Of a stretch of 14,149 bases of DNA, positions 6,711 to 14,149 are shown one piece after another. Location of the stretch: assembly GCA_958349075.1 (NCBI GenBank), contig CATWBR010000058.1, positions 1 through 14,149 of the forward strand, in the 5' to 3' direction. How positions within the stretch are numbered: the first letter of the stretch is position 1; the number at the start of each line of letters is the position of its first letter. The position numbers and the translations under genes were made by a program. The notes beneath the pieces are model-generated. The model was not told the origin of the DNA and did not search any database. It was given only the letters and a program-made list of their open reading frames with translations. This stretch comes from an uncultured Clostridium sp. Lineage in GTDB: Bacteria; Bacillota; Clostridia; Lachnospirales; Lachnospiraceae.

Positions 6711-7397
6711 ATGGCGGATAAAGTTTTGATCGTAGATGACGATCCGGCAATTTACAAGTTACTGGAAAAAATCATGCGCAGTTATGATTTGGAGACCACG
6801 GTTGCGGACAGCGGGAATGCCGCTTTGAACCTTTTAAAGACGCACTCCTACGACATGATCCTCATGGATATCACTCTGGGGGACATGGAGGGCTTTGAGG
6901 TGATCAAAAAACTCCGGGGCCAGGGCATCCAGACTCCTGTGATGATTGTAAGCGGCAGGAATGAGGATTATGACTCCCTGTACGGCCTCTCCGTGGGTGC
7001 GGATGACTATGTCACAAAACCGTTCCGGCCCGTGGTGCTGGGTGCAAAGGTCAAAGCGCTGATCCGCCGCAATAAGAATATGGTCCTCGGCCAATCCGAC
7101 CTTTTAGAATGCGGGCCGTTTACTTACAACACCTCCACGATGCGCTTTTATAAAAACGATGAGGAAATCATGCTCTCCTCCAAAGAGAACAGCCTGATGC
7201 TCCTGTTTATGAAACATCCGGGACAGGTCTTTACGAAGGACATGATCTATGAGCATGTGTGGGGAACGAGCGTGGCCATCGATGACAATGCCATTATGGT
7301 CTATATCAACCGCCTGCGCGGCAAGATCGAAGAGAACCGGCAGAAGCCGGAGCATATCGTCACGGTCAGAGGTCTCGGCTACCGTTTCGTCCCTTAG
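6711..7397 (+). CDS. OmpR/PhoB-family response regulator
   Basis: A 228-residue two-component DNA-binding regulator. The receiver domain (about 1-120) has the acidic cluster D9-D11, phosphoacceptor D53 (ILMDITLGD), S81 and K103 (TKPF). A winged-helix DNA-binding domain follows (about 130-228), with the typical ending RLRGKIEENRQKPEHIVTVRGLGYRFVP shortened here to its key parts: RLRGKIE and VRGLGYRF. Start: ATG 6711 follows GGGGG at 6701-6705 at good spacing; an upstream in-frame TTG at 6699 overlaps that site and is rejected. It is divergent from the hybrid kinase, the likely partner, and convergent with a GHKL kinase whose family usually works with LytTR regulators instead. Probable targets are the adjacent transporter promoter and its own divergent promoter region, by inference. 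Confidence 0.93.
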   Translation: MADKVLIVDDDPAIYKLLEKIMRSYDLETTVADSGNAALNLLKTHSYDMILMDITLGDMEGFEVIKKLRGQGIQTPVMIVSGRNEDYDSLYGLSVGADDYVTKPFRPVVLGAKVKALIRRNKNMVLGQSDLLECGPFTYNTSTMRFYKNDEEIMLSSKENSLMLLFMKHPGQVFTKDMIYEHVWGTSVAIDDNAIMVYINRLRGKIEENRQKPEHIVTVRGLGYRFVP

Positions 7398-7456
7398 GCG
7401 CTTCGCCCCCGTCAATCTACCTGTCAGTTTAATAGTAAGCAGACAATCTTACATGC

Positions 7457-7497
7457 AAAAAGGATTTCCCTTAAATTTTATTAAGAGAAATCCTTTA
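7457..7497. terminator. Bidirectional terminator between the convergent regulator and GHKL kinase genes
   Basis: 7459-7474 pairs with 7481-7496 over 16 positions with a single C-A mismatch (7469/7486) and a 6-base loop. On the minus strand it is followed by T5 and on the plus strand by T3 then AT-rich sequence, so it is stronger leftward. The stop codon of the GHKL kinase (7481-7483) lies inside the stem. Confidence 0.85.
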
Positions 7498-8809
7498 TAT
7501 TCAGCATCACATAGGCGGTAAAGTGTGATTTGTCATACTCCGCCTTCATAATCCCCTGATATTTTTCCGCCACTTTTCTTACGGACGGCAGTCCCACGCC
7601 TTCGCCCTCATGTTTGGTCGAATAGAATATTCCACTCCTCTTATTGATCGAATTTCCATGGGAGTTTTTCACCATGACGATCAACTGGCGGCCTTTCATG
7701 CAGGCGCTGACCTTAATGTACCTTGTGCCTTCCTTCTGGCCGATACAGGCCTCCGCCGCATTCTCCACCAAATTGCCGAAAATAATGCAGAGATCCGGAT
7801 CCGAGATACCGGGATCCTGCGGGATGTCCGCCGTAACCTCCATCTCAATTCCGCAGTTTTCGGCCATTCCCACATAGTGCTGTAATATCACATCGACCAC
7901 ATGGTTCCGGCACAGGGTAATATCCGTTCCGGCTTCGTATTCAGGAATCAGTTCTTTCAGGTACCGCCTCACTTCCTGTGTGTCCCCGCTCTCGGCAATC
8001 CCGTTTAACGTCATCAGGTGGTGTCTCCAGTCATGGCGCAGCCTCTTGGTCTTCTCGATATTTTCCAGCAGTTTTTCATACTGCGCCTCCTGCATCCTGA
8101 GCTGAAGCGTGATGAGTTTTGTCTGTTCCGCTGCCGATATTCCCTCATGCGTCTGGATAATCATCTGAAGCGTCACCCAGAAGAGCGCATAGGTCGTGAA
8201 GGACCAGAGGATTGTAAATATGACGTCCTCCGTCCCCATCTGCACCGGCCTTTTCCAGTAATCACTGATGAATTTGACGTAAAAGACCATATAGGTCAGG
8301 GCCGGAATGGCCCAGATAAAGCGCCAGAGTGAGGACGAGACATTCATCTCGATCACCCGCCTGTACAGATTCTCGAACAGGCTGAAGAGCAGGGGTATGT
8401 ACAGGATAAGCACCGCCAGTGCATAGATCAGCTTTGAGAGATCATAGGAAAAAGGAAGGTGCACCACCTGTCCCATGACCTTTGACACCACCATGATATT
8501 GACATAAAGGTTTAAAACCACAAGCACCAGGAAAAGGGTCTCCATCCGGCTGCATCGGACGCTCATCTGAAATATAATCACGGCCAGTGTAATCCAGAGC
8601 AGAATGCCAAATGTACTGTATCTGTTGAAATAACGGTCCGAGGTCAGAAACAGGATAGTGACCGTCACAGTAATGCAGATTAACAGGGATACCAGCAGCC
8701 ATGTCTGCAGGGTACTCCGCTTATACCGGCTTTTCAGTGGGATAAATACAACATAGGCAAACACAATGCAGGTAATAGCGACTCTGAGTGCGATGCAAAC
8801 GAGATCCAT
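7481..8809 (-). CDS. GHKL-type (AgrC/LytS-like HPK10) membrane sensor histidine kinase
   Basis: About 442 residues from ATG 8809; a TTG two codons upstream (8815) is the other possible start. Numbering here counts from that TTG. The N-terminal half (to about 220) holds six or seven hydrophobic segments. A helical region then carries RLRHDWRHHL (phospho-His probably H261). The GHKL ATPase follows, with N-box NLVENAAEA (348-356) and glycine loop GEGVGLPSV (404-412). This arrangement is that of peptide- or membrane-state-sensing kinases that signal to LytTR regulators, but no LytTR gene is present here. GGGGGAG lies 10 bases before ATG 8809 and 4 before the TTG. The gene follows the GGDEF-EAL gene after 39 bases on the same strand, so co-transcription is likely. 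The ligand is unknown. Confidence 0.85.
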   Translation of the reverse strand: MDLVCIALRVAITCIVFAYVVFIPLKSRYKRSTLQTWLLVSLLICITVTVTILFLTSDRYFNRYSTFGILLWITLAVIIFQMSVRCSRMETLFLVLVVLNLYVNIMVVSKVMGQVVHLPFSYDLSKLIYALAVLILYIPLLFSLFENLYRRVIEMNVSSSLWRFIWAIPALTYMVFYVKFISDYWKRPVQMGTEDVIFTILWSFTTYALFWVTLQMIIQTHEGISAAEQTKLITLQLRMQEAQYEKLLENIEKTKRLRHDWRHHLMTLNGIAESGDTQEVRRYLKELIPEYEAGTDITLCRNHVVDVILQHYVGMAENCGIEMEVTADIPQDPGISDPDLCIIFGNLVENAAEACIGQKEGTRYIKVSACMKGRQLIVMVKNSHGNSINKRSGIFYSTKHEGEGVGLPSVRKVAEKYQGIMKAEYDKSHFTAYVMLNIKDFS

Positions 8810-8848
8810 ATCCAATGAACTCCCCCCTTCCCGCCTGTGTTATTCTGC

Positions 8849-10813
8849 CTACGGCAGCCTTTGTTCCTCCGGCCGCCCATTCCCGTTTTTCCCGTGTTCC
8901 AGCATGAATTTCTTCATCTCTTCTCCGGGCATTGGTCTGGAATAGTAGAATCCCTGTATCTGATCCACCTGGAAGTCCACCACCAGTTTTCTCTGTTCCT
9001 CGTTCTCAACTCCCTCGGCAACCACACTCATTCCCAGAGCTTTGAACGCACTTATAATATACTTCACCGCATGGTAAGCCGAATCTTTCTCCGTCGCGGC
9101 CCAAACCAGGCTTTTATCGAGTTTGACCAGGCTGAACGGAACGCTTAACACGGTTGCAATATTGGAATAACCCGTTCCAAAGTCATCTAATCCCACTGTA
9201 ATCCCGTGTTCTTTCATCCTCACACAGAACTCCGTCACCACCTCTGTATTTTCCGCCAGCGTGCTCTCCGTAAATTCTATCTTGATCGTTGACATCGGCG
9301 TGTTATTCCGCCTGATAATTTCCAGAGTCTTCTCCGCCAGATCCGGCTCCGAGAACTGGATTGCGGAATAATTCACATGGATGGCATCTATGCGGATCCC
9401 CGCCGCCTCCAAATCGTTTATGTATTTGCACACCTTGTCGAGGATGACATAGGTAATCTCGACGATCAGTCCCGTCTCCTCCGCCACAGGAATGAACTCG
9501 GATGGGTAGATAGGGCCGATTGGTGTATTGTTTAACCGCATCAGCGACTCAGCACAGCGGAAATTGCCATCCTGTACAAAGTAAATCGGCTGATAATACA
9601 TTTCAAAGCTCTGATTTGAAAGTCTGTCCTTCAGTATCTGTATCACACTGCGTCTGCGGTCCAGCTTGGCAAGCATGGCCTCATCACAGTAACAGATCGA
9701 ACTGTTTTTATCGTTTTTCGCCTGATACACCGCATATTCGATTGAATTGATTGCCATCTCAAGCGTATAGTCCGGCCGTGTACGGCGTATCAGACCCATA
9801 GCGATTGAAATCACAAACCTGAAGTCTGCAATTTCCCATGGCTGCCTCATCCGATCCCTGATTGCAGTGAGGCACTTTTTTATCTCCTCATCGCTTTCCC
9901 TTGTAAACAGAAGGGCAAACTCATCTCCGCTGAACCGGTACACACCGTCCCGGGGACCGTTTTGACAGAGGAAACCGCAGACCGCCCTGAGATATTCATC
10001 TCCCCTGTGCTGTCCGCAGATATTGTTAATCTGCCGGAATTCCCTGAGGGATACGACCGCCAGTGTAAACTGCGTTTCCGGATGCTTCTTAATCAGCAGG
10101 CCCAGCATGTCTAAAAGTTCCTGACGGTTCGGTACGTCCGTCAAGTAGTCCCTCGTAATCTGCCGGTTCTGGAAATGAAGATAGATGATGAGCATTGCGC
10201 AGGTTGCCGCCGATCCCGACAGGATTACCTCGGGTTCGATCTGCTGGATAATAATTACCAGCACGGCCAGAAGGGGAAATACCGCCAGAATATTGTATGC
10301 CTTCCGCTCCATCCTGTGCCGGTTCATGACTGTCACCCCGAGACTGGCCAGGCTGTAAATATAGAAGACGACATAGGTGATAAAAACATGGACTCCCCTG
10401 GCATAGCCGCACTCTTCGCTGAGACAGAACAAAATACAGGTAAACGGATTGGTCAGGACAAGCAGTATGTAAGCTGCGCCGGGAATCATCCCGATTCCGA
10501 TAATCCATTTCAGGTACCTGCTTCCGTCATAAATGAAGGCAACCACGTAACAGAAATAAACCAGCCCCATCAGAGGGGTAAATATAAAATATACCGTGGT
10601 CACCGTCCAGACGATCCACAGGGGAAACACATCCAGAAAATAAATCATAACGGTTGAGAGGATGTTGCTCAGCATCGCAATAAACGTAATAAACAGGCAC
10701 ATCTGGAACGTCCTGTTTTTTAACGAGGGCAGATGGCTCCCCGTTCTTGAATACACCCAAACAATTCCCAGAAAAACAAGGGAAATAATTTCCGGCGCAA
10801 TATTCCAGGTCAT
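8849..10813 (-). CDS. 7TM-GGDEF-EAL protein, probable c-di-GMP phosphodiesterase
   Basis: A 654-residue protein. An N-terminal membrane region (about 8-212, seven or so segments) resembles histidine-kinase-type 7TM sensors. A GGDEF domain (about 220-380) carries DYLTDVPNR and SGDEF (295-299), but the metal-binding Asp expected at the start of its second motif is Ser (S255 in VVSLREF), so cyclase activity is doubtful. The EAL domain (about 395-640) looks complete: ESL (422-424), N481, E513, DDFGTG (543-548), K564, E600 and QGFYYSRP (620-627). It should hydrolyse c-di-GMP, with the GGDEF part perhaps binding GTP as a regulator. Start: ATG 10813 has AAGGTG at 6 bases, and lies 4 bases after the nth stop. 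An earlier in-frame ATG at 10846 inside nth lacks a site. Confidence 0.87.
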   Translation of the reverse strand: MTWNIAPEIISLVFLGIVWVYSRTGSHLPSLKNRTFQMCLFITFIAMLSNILSTVMIYFLDVFPLWIVWTVTTVYFIFTPLMGLVYFCYVVAFIYDGSRYLKWIIGIGMIPGAAYILLVLTNPFTCILFCLSEECGYARGVHVFITYVVFYIYSLASLGVTVMNRHRMERKAYNILAVFPLLAVLVIIIQQIEPEVILSGSAATCAMLIIYLHFQNRQITRDYLTDVPNRQELLDMLGLLIKKHPETQFTLAVVSLREFRQINNICGQHRGDEYLRAVCGFLCQNGPRDGVYRFSGDEFALLFTRESDEEIKKCLTAIRDRMRQPWEIADFRFVISIAMGLIRRTRPDYTLEMAINSIEYAVYQAKNDKNSSICYCDEAMLAKLDRRRSVIQILKDRLSNQSFEMYYQPIYFVQDGNFRCAESLMRLNNTPIGPIYPSEFIPVAEETGLIVEITYVILDKVCKYINDLEAAGIRIDAIHVNYSAIQFSEPDLAEKTLEIIRRNNTPMSTIKIEFTESTLAENTEVVTEFCVRMKEHGITVGLDDFGTGYSNIATVLSVPFSLVKLDKSLVWAATEKDSAYHAVKYIISAFKALGMSVVAEGVENEEQRKLVVDFQVDQIQGFYYSRPMPGEEMKKFMLEHGKNGNGRPEEQRLP

Positions 10814-10817
10814 CGTA

Positions 10818-11453
10818 TCACCTTCCGTTTCCGGCGCATATATCATTCAGACAGCATTTGTCACAGTAAGGTTTGGTTCTTGCCGTACAGACATCCCTGC
10901 CATGGTATACAAGCCGGTGGCAAAAATCACTGCCCTCCTCGGGCGGAATCAGTTTCCACAGTTCCATCTCTACCTTTTTCGGGTCTTTGATGCCGTCTAC
11001 AAGCCCCATTCTGTTTACCAGCCTGATACAGTGAGTGTCGGTAACGATGGCCGGTTTCCCGAACACATCCCCCATAATCAGGTTGGCGCTCTTTCGCCCT
11101 ACGCCCGGCAGCTTAAGCAATGCGTCGAAATCATCAGGTACGTTTCCGCCGTAAGTTTCCCATAATATTTTCATGCAGGCGCTGATATCTCTGGCCTTGC
11201 TGCGGCCCAGGCCGCAGGGCCTTACAATCTCTTCAATCGCGTCCACATCCGCCTCAGACAGTGATTTCACATCAGGAAATTTGTCATACAGCTTCTGAAC
11301 CACCACATTTACCCTTGCATCGGTGCACTGGGCGGCCAGACGGACGCTGACGAGAAGCTTCCATGCCTGGTTGTAATCAAGCGTACAACCGGCATCGGGA
11401 TATTCTATTTTTAAACGTTTAATTATTTCAAGTGCCAGTTCCTTCTTTGTCAT
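10818..11453 (-). CDS. nth: Endonuclease III, DNA glycosylase/AP lyase
   Basis: A 211-residue base-excision repair enzyme that removes oxidised pyrimidines and cleaves the abasic site. Helix-hairpin-helix LPGVGRKSA (115-123) contains catalytic Lys121, and VTDTH contains catalytic Asp139. Four C-terminal cysteines (C189, C197, C200, C206) bind a 4Fe-4S cluster. The spacing is C-x7-C-x2-C-x5-C, against C-x6-C-x2-C-x5-C in the Escherichia coli enzyme, because of one extra residue in CTARTKPYC. A further Cys (C201) is adjacent to C200. The start ATG 11453 has AGAGGGG 5 bases upstream; an earlier in-frame GTG at 11471 has no site. It sits 46 bases after rsmH without a terminator and 4 bases before the GGDEF-EAL gene, so it is translated within the same unit. 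Confidence 0.95.
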   Translation of the reverse strand: MTKKELALEIIKRLKIEYPDAGCTLDYNQAWKLLVSVRLAAQCTDARVNVVVQKLYDKFPDVKSLSEADVDAIEEIVRPCGLGRSKARDISACMKILWETYGGNVPDDFDALLKLPGVGRKSANLIMGDVFGKPAIVTDTHCIRLVNRMGLVDGIKDPKKVEMELWKLIPPEEGSDFCHRLVYHGRDVCTARTKPYCDKCCLNDICAGNGR

Positions 11454-11499
11454 GACTACCCCTCTTTTCACTTTTGTATTGCAGCCCTGCCGTTCTTAC

Positions 11500-12588
11500 T
11501 TATGCTCTTACCGCCCACCGCATCTTGGTGGAACGGGCGCGGCCGTTCACGGCGCACTCCTCCGGCGACGGACGGATCACCTCGTCCGCGATATCACTGT
11601 AGACGCCCTCTTTTTTCAGTCGTTTGAACGACTTTTTAACAAGACGGTCCTCCCCGGAATGGAACGTGAGGATCGCCGCCCTTCCCCCCGGTGAAAGAAC
11701 GTACGGCAGCTTTTCAAGAAATTCTTCCAGCACCTCAAACTCACTGTTTACATCAATCCGGAGGGCCTGGAACGTCCTCTGGCATGATTTCTTGACCGCT
11801 TCCTTCCTCTCGGCTTCCGGCAGGAAGGCAAGTGCCTTTTCAATGGCCTGGCGCAGCTTTGTCGTTGTATCGATGGCGCCCTTTCTTCTCTCTGCCACTA
11901 CGGTCCGTGCAATTTCGGCCGCATAGGGCTCGTCCGAATTCTCCCAAAGCATCCCTTCCAGTTCCTCCCTGGTCAGCTCCTTCAGGCGTTCCGCCGCGGA
12001 TACCCCCTTCTGGGAATCCAGACGCAAATCCAGGGGACCCTCTTTCTTATAGGAAAAGCCCCTGTCGGGATTGTCAATCTGCATGGAGGAGACGCCCAAA
12101 TCCGCCAGCACAAAGTCAAATGTCCCTGCTTCCGCAGCAACCTGATCGATGTTGGCAAAATTAAGCCTTTTGACGGTCAGGATCTCCGGGCCATAGCCCA
12201 GCGCCTCCAGTCTTTTCTTCGTCTTCTCCTGTTCCACTCCGTCTACGTCAAGTCCATAGATACGTCCCTCGCCCTTCAGGCATTCCAGCATGGCCTGGGT
12301 ATGGCCGCCGTAACCGAGCGTGGCATCGAGGCCCTTCTGGCCCGGCTTTATCTGAAGAAACTCCAGTATCTCATTGACGCAGATGGAAATGTGCATTCCC
12401 ACCGGCGTACTGCCTTTTCGAATCACCTTCTCTACCGTCTCGGGATACTTATCCGGCTGAAGTTCTTTGTATTTTTCATTATAGTTTTTAGGATGTGTCC
12501 CTTTATAGCGTACACGGCGCTTATGCTCCGTGCTTCCGGTCCCGGACCGGTCCTTTAAAGCCTCTCCGGTCTTTCTGTCTTTATCCAT
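11500..12588 (-). CDS. rsmH: 16S rRNA (cytosine-1402 N4) methyltransferase RsmH, long N-terminal form
   Basis: RsmH (MraW) methylates the N4 of C1402 in the ribosomal P site. SAM-binding motif I is GLDATLGYGGH (86-96), followed by GLDVD (112-116), ADLGVSSMQIDNPDRGFSY and the C-terminal TFHSGEDRLVKKSFK; all are family signatures. The protein has 362 residues against about 310 for most members. The excess is a basic N-terminal extension of roughly 60 residues (KRRVRYKGTHPKNYNEKY) before the usual HxSV-like start, here MHISICVNEIL. The gene is not beside mraZ or ftsL, the usual division-cluster neighbours, so it may be a second copy or a relocated gene. It overlaps the upstream methyltransferase gene by 8 bases (ATGGATAA), indicating translational coupling; AAAGGA provides a weak binding site. 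Confidence 0.93.
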   Translation of the reverse strand: MDKDRKTGEALKDRSGTGSTEHKRRVRYKGTHPKNYNEKYKELQPDKYPETVEKVIRKGSTPVGMHISICVNEILEFLQIKPGQKGLDATLGYGGHTQAMLECLKGEGRIYGLDVDGVEQEKTKKRLEALGYGPEILTVKRLNFANIDQVAAEAGTFDFVLADLGVSSMQIDNPDRGFSYKKEGPLDLRLDSQKGVSAAERLKELTREELEGMLWENSDEPYAAEIARTVVAERRKGAIDTTTKLRQAIEKALAFLPEAERKEAVKKSCQRTFQALRIDVNSEFEVLEEFLEKLPYVLSPGGRAAILTFHSGEDRLVKKSFKRLKKEGVYSDIADEVIRPSPEECAVNGRARSTKMRWAVRA

Positions 12589-14125
12589 TGGTTTTTTTCC
12601 TTTCCGCCCTCTCTTCTATGAGCGCCTCCGCACCTTTTTTGCAGAGAATAAAAACATAAGTACCCTCTTTAACCGAAATCTCATATTCTTTCAGCACGGT
12701 GAACCCGTTCCGGGCGGCCTGCGGTTTTACAAATCCCCTGTTTCTCGAATACAGGATTATTACCGCATCTTCCTTTAAAAATCCTCCGATACGGCCAAAA
12801 AAGCGTTCATACAGGTCATATACCTCATCGTCCGTAACCCGTCCAATCTGAAACGGCATGTCCGTAAATACCTCGTCAAAAAGGTATTCATGGCGGAATT
12901 CAAAAAAGTCGCGGTTGATATAATGAGCCGTAATCCCGGCAGCCTCGGTATTCTTCCTGGCCTTCAGGATATACTCCTCCTGGATGTCCAGGCCGTAGGA
13001 AGTATACGCCCTGACCGCCTTGCTGCGCTCTATCAGCATGGTTCCGGCTCCGCAGAACGGGTCAAGCACCTGGGCATCCTCCCGCATATAGTCTCCGGCA
13101 AGGGCGACCGCCAGCGCCGCATTGACGGGGCGGATACTGACGGGAGCCGCCTCTTTCCTGTAGGCAAACCGCTCATCCTTAAGCGTATACAGTTTCAGAA
13201 GCAGGTTGCAGTTCCCCTCTTTATTCTCTATCAGGCGCAGCTCCACCTCGTAGTCCGTGACCGTGTTGATGAGTTTTCTGCCCGACCTTTTTTCCAGGTA
13301 TCCTGATAATTTCTTTACAAAGGCGCTTCTCTCGGGAAGTGTCTTCCTGCTCTTTAATTCTACCCTGAAATACCAGGGTTCCCCTCCTTCGTGACTCTCC
13401 TCCAGCAGGGAAAGGAGGCCCGAATCCGCAATGACCTCTGCAGCCTTAAGCGGATCCATCGGACAGGTTCCCATCCCATTTACCACAAAGAGAAGTTCCT
13501 GCCAGGTCCTGATTTTGTCCATCCAGTTTAAATTCGTCACCCTGGCCCTGACACCGGCGCCGAACAGCTTTGTCCTGGCCCCCGGATCGAGGAGGGATAA
13601 CCGGTTCTTTGTCAGTTCCGGAAAGTTTCTGTTCGTCAGGAGTACAATGTCGTATGTCCGGTTAAAGCCGGAGAACCGGTGGGTATTTACCCCCTCCATC
13701 CCAACGACAAGGGCCGACAGTTCCCTCATCTCCTCGGTCAGATGCTTCCTGTTCTCTTCCGTCACCTCTGTCTGCTCCAGAAGGGTGAGCTGTTCCTTCA
13801 GTTCATCCAGATATACGCTATAGTCAAATCCGCCGATAGCGGACAGGTAGGCACTCTTTACAAAGCGCTGCTCTTCCCTTTTATATGCCTCGTACACCGG
13901 TTCTAAAAATTCCTGTCTGCCCAGATCTCCCATAAGCAGGGCGGCATTTTTCCTCGTCTTTGCATCTTCCGAGCGGAGCAGCTCCGTCAGGTATTCTTCC
14001 TCCCCCTTTATAAGCCCGGACAGGGCCCTGCGTGTGCTCCTATCCTTCACTTCCTGCCTCAGGCGGCTTAAATTCTGCCTCACGTCCCTGTTCTCTTTTA
14101 TCTGGCTCCAATAATCCTTTATCAT
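12581..14125 (-). CDS. SAM-dependent RNA methyltransferase, THUMP/UPF0020 type with helical-repeat N-terminus
   Basis: A 514-residue protein. Residues about 1-140 are charged helices resembling HEAT-like repeats (KTRKNAALLMGDLG, FVKSAYLSAIGGF). About 150-320 appears to hold a THUMP-like RNA-binding region. The C-terminal part is a class I methyltransferase of the RlmKL/Trm14 group: motif I DPFCGAG (355-361), acidic GLDI (378-381) and motif IV TDMPFQIG (421-428). Motif IV differs from the usual NPPY/DPPY by Met in place of the first Pro; DxPF forms occur in some tRNA guanine-N2 methyltransferases, so m2G formation is a reasonable guess. The target RNA is unknown. Start ATG 14125 has GGGAG 6 bases upstream. 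It is the first gene of the unit visible here, overlapping rsmH, and any promoter lies beyond the window edge. Confidence 0.82.
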   Translation of the reverse strand: MIKDYWSQIKENRDVRQNLSRLRQEVKDRSTRRALSGLIKGEEEYLTELLRSEDAKTRKNAALLMGDLGRQEFLEPVYEAYKREEQRFVKSAYLSAIGGFDYSVYLDELKEQLTLLEQTEVTEENRKHLTEEMRELSALVVGMEGVNTHRFSGFNRTYDIVLLTNRNFPELTKNRLSLLDPGARTKLFGAGVRARVTNLNWMDKIRTWQELLFVVNGMGTCPMDPLKAAEVIADSGLLSLLEESHEGGEPWYFRVELKSRKTLPERSAFVKKLSGYLEKRSGRKLINTVTDYEVELRLIENKEGNCNLLLKLYTLKDERFAYRKEAAPVSIRPVNAALAVALAGDYMREDAQVLDPFCGAGTMLIERSKAVRAYTSYGLDIQEEYILKARKNTEAAGITAHYINRDFFEFRHEYLFDEVFTDMPFQIGRVTDDEVYDLYERFFGRIGGFLKEDAVIILYSRNRGFVKPQAARNGFTVLKEYEISVKEGTYVFILCKKGAEALIEERAERKKTNG

Positions 14126-14149
14126 TCTTTTCTCCCGGCGGTTTTTATT

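Noticed and set aside
7447..7455. TCTTACATG shared with the transporter upstream region on the other strand
   Set aside because: A nine-base match between AT-rich sites beside hairpins is expected by chance, and its position near a terminator gives it no clear role.
10814..10846. Earlier ATG for the GGDEF-EAL protein inside nth
   Set aside because: It has no binding site and adds residues unlike a membrane start; ATG 10813 has AAGGTG at the right distance.

Overview
The window looks like a chromosomal segment from a Clostridia member, most likely Lachnospiraceae. This is inferred from strong AGGAGG-type ribosome binding sites, moderate GC, the CitMHS transporter, the long RsmH variant, and degenerate-GGDEF signalling proteins. 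No mobile-element gene, phage gene, CRISPR array, rRNA or tRNA is visible. Nine protein genes are supported: seven on the minus strand and two on the plus strand.

Layout. (1) 1-1262 minus: the N-terminal two thirds of a membrane c-di-GMP signalling protein (extracellular dCache-type sensor plus a degenerate GGDEF), cut by the window edge. (2) 1507-2049 plus: a beta-carbonic anhydrase, divergent from gene 1, whose stop codon lies in the loop of its own terminator hairpin. (3) 2059-2839: about 780 bases without a gene, between convergent genes. It holds several inverted and direct copies of one repeat family, a foldback with a unique centre, and a perfect 24-base palindrome that forms a minus-strand terminator. 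(4) 2840-7397: a citrate-type (CitMHS) transporter, a dCache hybrid histidine kinase and, divergent from the kinase, an OmpR-family response regulator. This resembles a self-contained carboxylate sensing and uptake module. (5) 7481-14125 minus: a probable five-gene transcription unit, read from the right: HEAT-like/THUMP-type SAM methyltransferase, rsmH, nth, a 7TM-GGDEF-EAL protein and a GHKL-type sensor kinase. Its junctions are an 8-base overlap, then gaps of 46, 4 and 39 bases.

How the genes may work together. The divergent kinase/regulator pair probably controls the adjacent transporter. The transporter promoter has a good -10 box, no recognisable -35 box, and dyad sequences at activator distance. 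The kinase terminator and the transporter promoter share sequence. The right-hand operon couples RNA methylation and base excision repair to two signalling proteins; this may only be shared transcription. Two c-di-GMP proteins in the window have damaged diguanylate cyclase motifs. One of them has a complete EAL active site, and the other probably has an EAL domain beyond the edge, which suggests c-di-GMP breakdown.

The least explained part is the repeat-rich intergenic region at about 2091-2770. The coding genes belong to known families, although several have notable substitutions: Glu at the phosphoacceptor site of the hybrid kinase receiver, an extra Cys in the carbonic anhydrase zinc motif, and an extra residue in the Nth cluster spacing. 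No clear new system was seen.
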